Source: Protaetiibacter sp. SSC-01 (lineage in GTDB: Bacteria > Actinomycetota > Actinomycetes > Actinomycetales > Microbacteriaceae). Taken from it: DNA of 64,000 bases. The stretch lies in NCBI RefSeq assembly GCF_014483895.1, contig NZ_CP059987.1, positions 248,001 to 312,000 on the forward strand, written 5' to 3'. The first letter of the stretch is position 1. Every line of letters starts with the position of its first letter. Both the position numbers and the translations under genes were made by a program. Shown here piece after piece: positions 17,409-25,357 of the stretch. The notes below the pieces were generated by a model. It made no database searches. It worked only from the letters and a program-made list of their open reading frames with translations, and had not been told where the DNA came from.

Positions 17409-18337
17409 CGGCGCGCGTGCTCGTGGCGGGCGACGCCAACCTCGACCTCGTGCTGCGCGGCGACGTCGTGCCGCGGTTCGGCCAGGCGGAGCAGCTGCTC
17501 GAGGGGGCGGATCTCGTGCTCGGCTCAAGCGCCGGCATCTGCGCCGCGGGGCTCGCGCGCCTCGGCGTCGCGACATCGCTCGTGGCACGCGTCGGCGACG
17601 ACGTGTTCGGCGCGCGCACGCGGGAGCTGCTCGAGCAGGCGGGGGTCGACACGGCATCCGTCTCCGTGATGAGCGACGAGCCGACGGGCGTCTCGGTCAT
17701 CCTGTCGGCGACCGACGACCGCGCGATCCTCACACTCACGGGCGCGCTCGCGCGGGTCACGGCGCATGACGTGCTCGCGGCCGCGGACGACGCCACCCAC
17801 CTGCACGTCGCATCCTTCTTCCTCGTGCCCGCGCTCGCCGCCGAGCTGCCGCGCGTGCTCGCCGAGCTGCGCTCGCGCGGCGCGACGACGAGCCTCGACA
17901 CGAACTGGGACCCGGCAGAGGCGTGGGCCGGGGTCGCGGAGTGCCTGCCGCACCTCGACCTGCTGCTGCCGAACGCGCAGGAGGCGATCGCCCTCGCGCG
18001 TGCGCTCGGCGACGAGCCCGCGGATGCCGTGGAGGCCGCACGGTCGCTCGCGGCCCGCGGGCCCGTCGTCGTCGTGAAGGACGGGGCGGCGGGCGGCTTC
18101 GCCGCGACACCCCACGGCGAGGTCGTGCGCGCACCCGGACTCGTGCTCGACGTCGTCGACACGACGGGCGCGGGCGACAGCTTCGACGCCGGCTTCCTCG
18201 CGGCGTGGCTGGACGGCCGACCCCTCGCCGAGGCCGTGCGCTGGGCCGCCGTCGCGGGGTCGCTCTCGACGCGCGGGGCCGGCGGCACCGGCGGCCAGGC
18301 GACACGCGCGGAGGTCGAAGCGGAGCTGAGCGCGTGA
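17405..18337 (+). CDS. PfkB/ribokinase-family carbohydrate kinase
   Basis: A 310-residue kinase. It starts VLVAGDANLDLVLRGD, has the first PfkB signature region SSAGICAAGLARLG, and ends with the catalytic DTTGAGDSFDAGFLAAWL (catalytic Asp in GAGD). It transfers phosphate from ATP to a sugar hydroxyl. It overlaps the permease by ATGA and the next kinase by GTGA. The importer context suggests it phosphorylates the imported sugar, or a product of it, on entry. The sugar cannot be named. Confidence 0.92.
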   Translation: MTARVLVAGDANLDLVLRGDVVPRFGQAEQLLEGADLVLGSSAGICAAGLARLGVATSLVARVGDDVFGARTRELLEQAGVDTASVSVMSDEPTGVSVILSATDDRAILTLTGALARVTAHDVLAAADDATHLHVASFFLVPALAAELPRVLAELRSRGATTSLDTNWDPAEAWAGVAECLPHLDLLLPNAQEAIALARALGDEPADAVEAARSLAARGPVVVVKDGAAGGFAATPHGEVVRAPGLVLDVVDTTGAGDSFDAGFLAAWLDGRPLAEAVRWAAVAGSLSTRGAGGTGGQATRAEVEAELSA

Positions 18338-19281
18338 TCACGTGCCTCGGGCTCTCGCCCGCACTCGACGTCACCTACGGTGTGCCGGAGCTCGAGGTGG
18401 GCGATATCCACCGGCCCGATTGGAAGCTCGCGCTCCCGGGAGGCAAGTCGCTCAACGTCGCTCGCGCGGTTCACACGCTCGGCGGCTTCGTGCGTGCGAT
18501 CGCGCCCCTCGGCGGCGCCGTCGGCGAGGGCATCCGCGCCACGCTCGACGCCGACGGCGTGCTTGTCGAGCCCGTGCCGTCGAGCGAGCCGACGCGCATG
18601 TGCGTGAGCGTCGTCGACGCCTCGAACGGGCGCATCACCGAGTTCTACGAGCGGGCGCCGGAGCTCGACGACGCGGCCTGGGAGGCGGTCGCCGCGGCCC
18701 TCGCGCGCGTGCACAGGGGCTGGCTCGCCGTGTCGGGCTCGGTGCCCGAAGCCCGCACCGTGGTGCTCGCGGAGGCGCTCGCGTCAGCGGTCGATCGAGG
18801 GGTGCGGCTCGCCGTCGACCTCCGCGGTTCCGCACTCGCCGCCGTGCTCGAGCGCACGCGTCCCGAGCTCGTCAAGGTCAACCGCGCGGAGGCCGAGGAG
18901 GCGGTCGGCGCGGGGGACCTGGAGGAGCTCGCGGCCCGCCTGCGCGCGCGGGGCGCGAGCGTCGCGATCGTCACCGACGGCGCATCCGGGAGCCTCGGGG
19001 TGGACGCCGAGGGCGCCTGGCGCGTGACCTCGCCGCCCGTCGGCCGCTACACGGTCGGCGCGGGCGACTCGTTCCTCGCGGGGCTGCTGCTCGCCCTCGA
19101 CGACGGCATCGCGCTGCCCGAGGCCCTGCGCTCGGCGTCGGCGGTCGCCGCCGCGAACACCCTGCGCCCCGGTGCCGCGGTCTTCGACCCGGCGGACGTC
19201 GCCCCGCTCGCGGCCCGTATCGAGGTGCGCTATCTCGCGGGCGCGGAGGCCGGCGCGGCCCCGGAGACCGCGGATGCCTGA
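18334..19281 (+). CDS. 1-phosphofructokinase/tagatose-6-phosphate kinase-like protein
   Basis: A 315-residue PfkB protein of the FruK/LacC branch. Evidence is the start VITCLGLSPALDVTY, the substrate region LALPGGKSLNVARAVHTLGG, ELVKVNRAEAEEA and the catalytic TVGAGDSFLAGLLLAL. FruK/LacC enzymes make ketose 1,6-bisphosphates from ketose phosphates. With the SIS isomerase and the class II aldolase at 4826, a route via tagatose or fructose bisphosphate can be drawn. The GTG start overlaps the previous gene by GTGA. The end overlaps the next gene by eight bases. Confidence 0.9.
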   Translation: MITCLGLSPALDVTYGVPELEVGDIHRPDWKLALPGGKSLNVARAVHTLGGFVRAIAPLGGAVGEGIRATLDADGVLVEPVPSSEPTRMCVSVVDASNGRITEFYERAPELDDAAWEAVAAALARVHRGWLAVSGSVPEARTVVLAEALASAVDRGVRLAVDLRGSALAAVLERTRPELVKVNRAEAEEAVGAGDLEELAARLRARGASVAIVTDGASGSLGVDAEGAWRVTSPPVGRYTVGAGDSFLAGLLLALDDGIALPEALRSASAVAAANTLRPGAAVFDPADVAPLAARIEVRYLAGAEAGAAPETADA

Positions 19282-21079
19282 CGCCCGTGGCCCTCGCGAG
19301 CGCTACCCGATCCGGCGAGCGCGCCCGGTGCGCCGGCCGCGCTCGCCGGTTTCGGTGGCGCTCGCGGCGACCGCGGCCGTGCTCGCGCTCGCGGGGTGCA
19401 CGATGACGGCGCCCGAGCCCCTGCCGACCGCGGCGGGCGGCGACGGCATCGAACTCGACATCGGGCCGCGGCATCCGTTCGTCGACGCGGGGCCGACGGG
19501 CGTGACGATCGTCGACGGCGACGACTGGTCGCTGCCCGACTGGGTGCGGCCCGCGGCGAACTCGGGCTACTTCTCGGAGGATGCCGACGCATCCGAGCTC
19601 GTCGCCGTGCGCTCGATCGACGTGAGCTGGCGGCAGCTGCGGCCGACGCCCGAGAAGACCATCGACCCCACGGCATCCGGATCGGCCCAGGGCATGAGCT
19701 TCGACGGCCTCGACGCGCAGCTGCGGGAGCCGGGCGACTTCTGGATGCGCATCTTCGCGAGCGGCAAGGACTGGGCGCCGCGCTGGGTCGTCGAGGAGTG
19801 CGGGGTGTCGACGTACGGCCCCGACTACGACGGTCAGAGGCACCTGCCGATCTGGGACGAGTGCGTGTGGGGCCACCTCGTGGACACCTACCGGATGCTG
19901 TTCGTCGACCTCGGCCTCGCGGCCGACCCGCGGCTGCGGTTCGTGTACGTGCCGGGCGCCTTCACGTGGGCGGAGTACGACTACGAGATGGTGACGGCCG
20001 CGGTCGACGCGGGCGAGCTCGACGAGGAGACGTATCTCGCCTGGTACCGGCACGCGTGGACGGATCTCGTGTCGCTCTTCGGCGAGCACGCCGACAAGCT
20101 CGTCTTCACGGGCGAGGACTACCCGTGGGGCCCCTTCGGCGCGGCCGACGACCTGCTCGCGCGCGAGGCCGTGGATGCCGGCATGGGCATCCGCACGGGG
20201 ATCACCGAGCTCTCGAACTTCCACCTGAGCGAGGCGCCCGCCTACGGATCGCGCATGCAGCCCGACGGGCACATGGTCGTCGACGAGACGCTGCCCATTC
20301 ACTCGGGGCGCTACATCGTCGCGACCGAGAACGAGTGCTTCACCGACTGCGGCTATGAGACCGATGACGTCTACTACGCGGTGCGGCAGGCGAACCTCAA
20401 GGCGCTGCAGCTGCGCATGAACTGGATGTACGTGGTGCCGGGCCCGTCGTACATGGCCGAGTACCGGGAGCACTGGGACTGGCTGCGGCTCTCGCTCGGC
20501 CAGACCGCCGCGACCTCGGCGGATGCGTGGGCGGCGTTCCGCGACGCGGAGGACACGTACTGGGCCGAGCCCGAGTCGGGACCGTTCGACGACCCCGAGT
20601 CGTGGCGGGACCGGCCGTGGGTGCGCAACCTCGAGCGCTGGCTCGTGCAGGTCGACGAGCCGGGCTCGATCGCGCACCGCACCGACGTCGACGTGCACGC
20701 GCACGTGTTCGAGGAGGACAACGGCGTCGCCCGCGAGGGGCTCTCGACGGATGCCGCGGCGGGCGACACGGGCTTCGTGCTCGAGGTGGATCCGCGGTTC
20801 GCGAGCGCCGCATCCGGGTCCGCGTCGATCGTGCTCAAGGTGACCTACCTCGACGCGGGAGCGGGTTCGTTCGCGGTCGACACCGCCGCGGGTGCGTCAC
20901 CGTCGGTCGCGCGCACGCACTCGGGCGCCTGGCGCACCGCGACCATCGCGCTGCCCGATGGCGCCCTCGCCGCATCCGGCACCGCCGCGCCCGGCACTGC
21001 CGCGCCCCGCATCCGCATCTCACTCGCCGAGGGCGCCGACGACCTCGTCGTCCGCTTCGCCCGCCTCATCCGCGCCTAG
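19274..21079 (+). CDS. Secreted lipoprotein, putative glycosidase-like, function unknown
   Basis: A 601-residue protein with an arginine-rich N-terminus, a hydrophobic segment and the lipobox LALAGC (Cys about residue 42). The mature part (about 70-470) has aromatic and acidic motifs reminiscent of TIM-barrel glycosidases (FWMRIFASGKDWAPRW, VFTGEDYPWGPFG, NWMYVVPGPSYM). A C-terminal beta-rich region of about 110 residues could be a carbohydrate-binding sandwich. I do not recognise a defined family. The ATG at 19274 overlaps the kinase by eight bases, so it belongs to the importer operon. It may process or capture the glycan outside the membrane. Confidence 0.7.
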   Translation: MPDARGPRERYPIRRARPVRRPRSPVSVALAATAAVLALAGCTMTAPEPLPTAAGGDGIELDIGPRHPFVDAGPTGVTIVDGDDWSLPDWVRPAANSGYFSEDADASELVAVRSIDVSWRQLRPTPEKTIDPTASGSAQGMSFDGLDAQLREPGDFWMRIFASGKDWAPRWVVEECGVSTYGPDYDGQRHLPIWDECVWGHLVDTYRMLFVDLGLAADPRLRFVYVPGAFTWAEYDYEMVTAAVDAGELDEETYLAWYRHAWTDLVSLFGEHADKLVFTGEDYPWGPFGAADDLLAREAVDAGMGIRTGITELSNFHLSEAPAYGSRMQPDGHMVVDETLPIHSGRYIVATENECFTDCGYETDDVYYAVRQANLKALQLRMNWMYVVPGPSYMAEYREHWDWLRLSLGQTAATSADAWAAFRDAEDTYWAEPESGPFDDPESWRDRPWVRNLERWLVQVDEPGSIAHRTDVDVHAHVFEEDNGVAREGLSTDAAAGDTGFVLEVDPRFASAASGSASIVLKVTYLDAGAGSFAVDTAAGASPSVARTHSGAWRTATIALPDGALAASGTAAPGTAAPRIRISLAEGADDLVVRFARLIRA

Positions 21080-21167
21080 CCCGCGCGCGAGTCGTACCTC
21101 CCCGATCGGGGTGTGTCGGGGGTCCGCGATGTTCCCTAGGATCGGCGAACGATCCGAGAGGGGTTGG

Positions 21168-22598
21168 ATGATGACCGCAGCAGCTGACTGGTATCCCGAT
21201 CCGACGGGGCGCCACGAGAAGCGCTACTGGAGCGGGTCCGCGTGGACGGAGCACGTGTTCACCGCGGGCACCCAGGCCGTGGATCCGATGCGAGCGGTGG
21301 ACCCCCCTGTCGTACACGACGTGGTCGTTGAGCCGATCGTCGCTGCGCCCGCGACCCCGAAGGTCCCGATGTTCGGCGCGCGGAAGTTCGCGGGGGAGGC
21401 CCTGCAGGAGAACGCGCGCCTGCAGGCGCTCATCGACAAACATGGGCTCAAGTCGCTCGCCCAGCTCGATGCGACCCGCGACGAGATCCGTGCGCAGATA
21501 GCCGCCGCCCACGCCGAGCTGTCGTCGGTGCGGGGGTCGATTCACTACGCGCAACAGGAACTCGCATCGGTGCGGTCGGCGGTCGTGGACCTCCGCGCCG
21601 CGGTGGATCTTCAGGAGTTCGGTCTCTACGACTTCGAAAACCCAGCGGAGTCGTCGGTCACCCTCGCGACGCAGCTCGAGCAGCTCCGTACGCAGATCAA
21701 GGAGGCCGTGCGTCGAGGGCAGGCCACGTCGGCGACCACCAACTTCACCTTCAACAACAGCAGAGCCAAAGGCGACAAGTTCGTACGCGACATGTCCAAG
21801 CTCATGCTCCGCTCGTACAACGCGGAAGCGGAGAACTGCATCAAGGCCGTCCGAGCCGGCAACCTTGCCACCGCGCAGAAGCGACTCAGCACAGCGGTCG
21901 ACCAGGTCGCGAGGCTCGGCACCATGATCGATCTCCAGATCACGAGCTACTACCACGGCCTCCGGCTGCGGGAGCTCGAGCTTGCGAGTCGCCACCTGCA
22001 GGCCCTTCAAGCGGAGAAGGAGCGGGAGAGGGAACGTCGTGAGCAGCTGCGCCAGCAGCGGCTTGCCGAGCAGGAGCTCGCGAAGGAGAAGGAGCGGCTC
22101 GAGAAGGAGCGGAAGCATTACGAAAACGTCCTCGCGACCCTCATCGCGAACGGGGATGTGGAGGGTGCCGAGCGGCTGCGTGCCCAGCTGGCCGACGTGG
22201 AGAAGGCCATTCAAGATGTCGACTACCGAACGGCGAACATCCGTGCGGGCTACGTCTACGTCATCAGCAACCTCGGGTCGTTCGGCCCTGACGTCGTGAA
22301 GATCGGCATGACCCGCCGTCTCGACCCGATGGACCGCGTCAACGAGTTGGGCGACGCATCCGTGCCATTCCGCTTCGATGTGCATGCGCTCTTCTTCGCC
22401 GACGATGCGGTAGCGATCGAGACCATGCTCCACCAGCACTTCGCGGACAGGAGGCTGAACAAGGTGAACCTGCGCCGGGAGTACTTCCGTGCCACGCCGG
22501 CCGAGGTTCTCGAGGTGCTGAGAGAGCACCATGTCGAGGTGATCGAGTACACGGTCGAGCCCGCAGCCCTCGAGTACCGAGGCAGCATCGCGACCTGA
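21168..22598 (+). CDS. DUF2510-DUF4041-GIY-YIG (T5orf172/MUG113) protein
   Basis: A 476-residue protein of three parts. Residues about 6-30 (DWYPDPTGRHEKRYWSGSAW) are a DUF2510 motif. Residues about 60-190 match the DUF4041 region and its helical continuation. A charged coiled coil (about 275-345, rich in KEREREREQL-type repeats) links to a C-terminal T5orf172/GIY-YIG-like domain from AGYVYVISNLGSFGPDVVKIG. That domain carries the split Y-V-Y and KIGMTRR features and an His-Gln-His region. GAGAGGGG precedes two adjacent ATGs (21168, 21171). Base composition is visibly less GC-rich than neighbouring genes. Related proteins occur in phages and mobile elements; the role is unknown. Confidence 0.85.
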   Translation: MMTAAADWYPDPTGRHEKRYWSGSAWTEHVFTAGTQAVDPMRAVDPPVVHDVVVEPIVAAPATPKVPMFGARKFAGEALQENARLQALIDKHGLKSLAQLDATRDEIRAQIAAAHAELSSVRGSIHYAQQELASVRSAVVDLRAAVDLQEFGLYDFENPAESSVTLATQLEQLRTQIKEAVRRGQATSATTNFTFNNSRAKGDKFVRDMSKLMLRSYNAEAENCIKAVRAGNLATAQKRLSTAVDQVARLGTMIDLQITSYYHGLRLRELELASRHLQALQAEKERERERREQLRQQRLAEQELAKEKERLEKERKHYENVLATLIANGDVEGAERLRAQLADVEKAIQDVDYRTANIRAGYVYVISNLGSFGPDVVKIGMTRRLDPMDRVNELGDASVPFRFDVHALFFADDAVAIETMLHQHFADRRLNKVNLRREYFRATPAEVLEVLREHHVEVIEYTVEPAALEYRGSIAT

Positions 22599-22688
22599 GC
22601 GCAGCGCGAACGGCCGAGTGGCGCTCATCTCGAGGGCGAGTTCGCGTCCGCCCTGCTCCCGTTCCGCGACTCACAAGGGCGGAGACGG

Positions 22689-23048
22689 TCAGGACCGCTC
22701 GGCCTTCTTGTCGATCTGCTCGAGCAGCTCCTTGAGCGCCTTCTCGATCGAGGTGTGGTCGTACTGCCCCGCGCGGCTCTCGCCCGAGATGACGGCGCAG
22801 CGGTGCAGCTTGCGGAAGTCGCCGTAGGGGAACAGGTAGCGGCCCTTCGTGCCCTCGGTGGCATCCGTGTCCTCGCCCAGGAACCATCGCGAGTACTCGG
22901 CCATGCCGTGCTTCTCGATGAAGGCGTTGCCGTCGTCGGCGCTCGGGGCGTGCTCGCTCCAGTCGTCGCGTTCGTCGGCCACGTAGTCGCCGCCGCGCAG
23001 CAGGCCGCGGGCGTGGGAGAGGGCGTCGTCGTTCAGTCGTACCGTCAT
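22689..23048 (-). CDS. Conserved hypothetical protein, 119 aa
   Basis: A small hydrophilic protein starting MTVRLNDDALSHARGLLRGG, with a central region SRWFLGEDTDATEGTKGRY and a lysine-rich amphipathic C-terminal helix. It has no signal peptide or membrane segment. I recognise the type as common and conserved among bacteria but not its function. It is divergent from the SRPBCC/ArsR pair, and the twin TGCAAC-N6-RTTGCA elements lie in the shared upstream region. Confidence 0.8.
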   Translation of the reverse strand: MTVRLNDDALSHARGLLRGGDYVADERDDWSEHAPSADDGNAFIEKHGMAEYSRWFLGEDTDATEGTKGRYLFPYGDFRKLHRCAVISGESRAGQYDHTSIEKALKELLEQIDKKAERS

Positions 23049-23126
23049 GTCTCCGGTCTACGCCGAGCGCTCGGGGCCATCGAGGCCCTTGACAGGGGCG
23101 GCGAGCGGATGCGGCGCTCGCCAATC

Positions 23127-23178
23127 TGCAACTCAGGGGTTGCATTAGGTGCGGGAGGGGTGCAACCTGGGGATTGCA
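23127..23178. promoter_or_regulatory. Twin ArsR-type operators
   Basis: Two inverted repeats, TGCAAC-N6-GTTGCA (23127-23144) and TGCAAC-N6-ATTGCA (23161-23178), have starts 34 bp apart, about three helical turns. They lie between the divergent 119-aa gene and the SRPBCC/ArsR operon, 26 bp before the SRPBCC start. They are likely binding sites for the ArsR protein encoded in the same operon. Confidence 0.72.
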
Positions 23179-23203
23179 TATCCGCACGAGAAAGGGAAGC
23201 ATC

Positions 23204-23683
23204 ATGAGCATGACCATCAACCCGCCGGCCGTCGTCGACGAGGAGTCGTTCAGCGTCCGGCGCAGCATCCGCATCGCCGCGCCCGTCGAGAAGGTGTGGT
23301 CGGCGATCACCGACCCCGCTCACATCTCGCAATGGTTCGGCCAGACGGTGCTCGACGGCGCCGGCCCCGGAGCGACCGGCACGATGAGCTTCGAGGGCTA
23401 TGGCGCGATCCCGCTGCGCATCGAGGCGGTCGACGCCCCGCGCGAGATCACCTACCGCTGGGGCAACGACGACGCCGCGCCGGAGCGCCCGGCGCAGCTC
23501 GAGGAGGAGACCTCCACGGTCTTCACGTTCACCCTCGCCGAGGTCGAGGGCGGTACGCAGCTCAGCGTCGTCGAGACCGGCTTCGAGCGCACGAGCGACC
23601 CGCTCGCCAACGTGCGCGACCACGGCACCGGCTGGACCGACGAGCTCGACAAGCTCGTCGCCCTGCTCGAGGGCGGCGCGTGA
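23204..23683 (+). CDS. SRPBCC (AHSA1/Aha1-like) protein
   Basis: A 159-residue START/Bet v1-like fold protein. The family start RRSIRIAAPVEKVWSAITDPAHISQWFGQ and the C-terminal helix region GWTDELDKLVALLEGG are present. Such proteins bind hydrophobic ligands in a deep cavity and are very often paired with an ArsR repressor, as here (GTGA overlap). The ATG at 23204 follows AAAGGGAAGC. Expression is probably controlled by the twin repeats upstream. Confidence 0.9.
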   Translation: MSMTINPPAVVDEESFSVRRSIRIAAPVEKVWSAITDPAHISQWFGQTVLDGAGPGATGTMSFEGYGAIPLRIEAVDAPREITYRWGNDDAAPERPAQLEEETSTVFTFTLAEVEGGTQLSVVETGFERTSDPLANVRDHGTGWTDELDKLVALLEGGA

Positions 23684-23994
23684 CCGACACCCTCGTTCCC
23701 GTGTTCGCCGCTCTCGGAGACGAGACCCGGTGGAGCATCCTCGCAGCGCTCGGCGAGGGCGACGCATCCGCGTCCGCTCTCGCCGGGCGTCTGCCCGTGA
23801 CCCGCCAGGCCATCGCGAAGCACCTCGCCGTCTTGCAGGAGGTGGGGCTCGTCGAGCCCGTGCGCGTCGGCCGCGAGGTGCGCTACCGGGTGATCGGCGC
23901 GCAGCTCGAGGCCACCGCCCGCCGCCTCGACGCGATCGGCGCCGAGTGGGACCGCCGCCTGCGCGACATCAAGCGCATCGCCGAGCAGCTCTAG
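23680..23994 (+). CDS. ArsR-family winged-helix regulator
   Basis: A 104-residue repressor with the ArsR core FAALGDETRWSILAALGEGDASASALAGRLPVTRQAIAKHLAVL and a beta-wing GLVEPVRVGREVRYRV. It lacks the metal-binding ELCVCDL cysteine motif, so it is of the non-metal subgroup that pairs with SRPBCC proteins. GTG start, overlapping the SRPBCC stop. It probably represses its own operon through the TGCAAC repeats. Confidence 0.92.
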   Translation: MTDTLVPVFAALGDETRWSILAALGEGDASASALAGRLPVTRQAIAKHLAVLQEVGLVEPVRVGREVRYRVIGAQLEATARRLDAIGAEWDRRLRDIKRIAEQL

Positions 23995-24021
23995 TCCCTG
24001 CGGTCCCCTCACGCGGCACGG

Positions 24022-24807
24022 TCACGCGGCGAAGGCGCCCGGGGTGGTGCCGAGCACGCGACGGAAGTGGCGGGTCAGGTGCGCCTGGTCGTGGAACCCG
24101 GATGCCGCCGCAGCCTCCGCCGGCGACCGCCCGGCCAGCAGCAGCCGCCGCGCTCGGTCGACGCGGCGCCCCGTCACGTAGCGGTGCGGCGCGATGCCGT
24201 ACGCCTGCGAGAACACCCGCACGAGGTGGCTCGGGTGCGCGCCGAGCAGGCGCGCGGCTTCCTCGATCGTGAACGTCTCGAGCAGGCGCTCGTCGAGCAT
24301 CCGCCTCAGGCGCCGGGCGAGCGGCGCATCCCGCACCGCGCGAGCAGCGGATGCCGTGCCCCCGTACTGCGCACCCGCCGCCTCGCGCAAGGCGAGCACG
24401 CCGCACTCGGCCGCCATGACGTCCGCCGGGTGGGCGAGCGCGTCGTGGATGCCGGCGACGATCGCGAGGGCCCGCGGGTCGCGCAGCACCGGGTCGGCGA
24501 CCGCCGCATCCGCCGCCGACGCGGGCAGCCAGTCGCGCGCGAGGTACAGCACGCGCTTGCGGAACGGCGTCCCCTCGACGGCCGAGCGCCCGTCGTGCGG
24601 CACGAGCGGCGGCAGCAGGGTGACGGCAGCCGGCGTCGCGTGGTGCCCGTGCCGGTCGAGCTCGTAGGCGACCGCGCCGTCGTCGATGAGCAGCACGGTC
24701 CAGTCGTCGTGCACGTGCGCGGGGTAGGCGTGCTGGGCGAAGGTCGCGTGCAGCACCTCGGCGACCCCCGGAACCTCGGGGTGCCACGCGCGCACCGTCT
24801 CCGTCAT
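24022..24807 (-). CDS. AraC-family transcriptional regulator
   Basis: A 261-residue regulator. The N-terminal cupin-like sensor (about 10-130) contains HAYPAHVHDDWTVLLIDDG. The C-terminal double helix-turn-helix (about 160-261) has FTIEEAARLLGAHPSHLVRVF and the AraC signature GFHDQAHLTRHFRRVLGTTPG. The ATG at 24807 is taken because upstream codons would run into the divergent DUF2000 gene, only 49 bp away. It most likely controls that neighbour. Confidence 0.92.
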   Translation of the reverse strand: MTETVRAWHPEVPGVAEVLHATFAQHAYPAHVHDDWTVLLIDDGAVAYELDRHGHHATPAAVTLLPPLVPHDGRSAVEGTPFRKRVLYLARDWLPASAADAAVADPVLRDPRALAIVAGIHDALAHPADVMAAECGVLALREAAGAQYGGTASAARAVRDAPLARRLRRMLDERLLETFTIEEAARLLGAHPSHLVRVFSQAYGIAPHRYVTGRRVDRARRLLLAGRSPAEAAAASGFHDQAHLTRHFRRVLGTTPGAFAA

Positions 24808-24856
24808 GCAAGGAACGTACAAGACCGCCGCCGCGCGGTCGATGGATGCTCGGAGC

Positions 24857-25300
24857 ATGACCGACACCGACTACGCCCCGGATGCCGTCGTGCGCTTCGA
24901 CACGAAGACGGTCGTGCTGCTGCGCGACGGCCTCGCGCCGTGGCAGGAGCTCAACGTGACGGCGTTCCTCATGAGCGCGATCGCCACAAGCGAGCCGGGC
25001 CTCGTGGGCGAGCCGTACCGCGACGCCGATGGCACGGAGTACCTGCCCATGCTGCGCCAGCCCGTGCTCGTGCTCGCGGCATCGGGTGAGGTGCTCGCGT
25101 CGGCGCGCGAGCGGGCGCTCGGCCGCGGCATCCCGCTCGCGATCTACACGCGCGAGCTGTTCTCGACGGGCCACGATGCGGCCAACCGCGCGGCCGTCGC
25201 CGCCGTCGGGGGTGCCGAGCTCGACCTCGTCGGCATCGGGATGCGGGGCCCGCGCAACGCCGTCGACCGCGTCGTGAAGGGCGCGCGGATGCACGAATAG
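24857..25300 (+). CDS. DUF2000-family protein
   Basis: A 147-residue protein matching the DUF2000 family, which has a peptidyl-tRNA hydrolase 2-like fold. Evidence is DTKTVVLLRDGLAPWQELNVTAFL, QPVLVLAASGEVLASARERAL and LVGIGMRGPRNAVDRVVKGAR. Biochemical function is unknown. DUF2000 genes are commonly found next to AraC regulators, as here, with a 49-bp divergent promoter region. Confidence 0.85.
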   Translation: MTDTDYAPDAVVRFDTKTVVLLRDGLAPWQELNVTAFLMSAIATSEPGLVGEPYRDADGTEYLPMLRQPVLVLAASGEVLASARERALGRGIPLAIYTRELFSTGHDAANRAAVAAVGGAELDLVGIGMRGPRNAVDRVVKGARMHE

Positions 25301-25357
25301 GGCGCGCACGCCCCGCGGGTGCCAGGATGGAGTCGCGCTTACGATCGGGGGTCGGCG

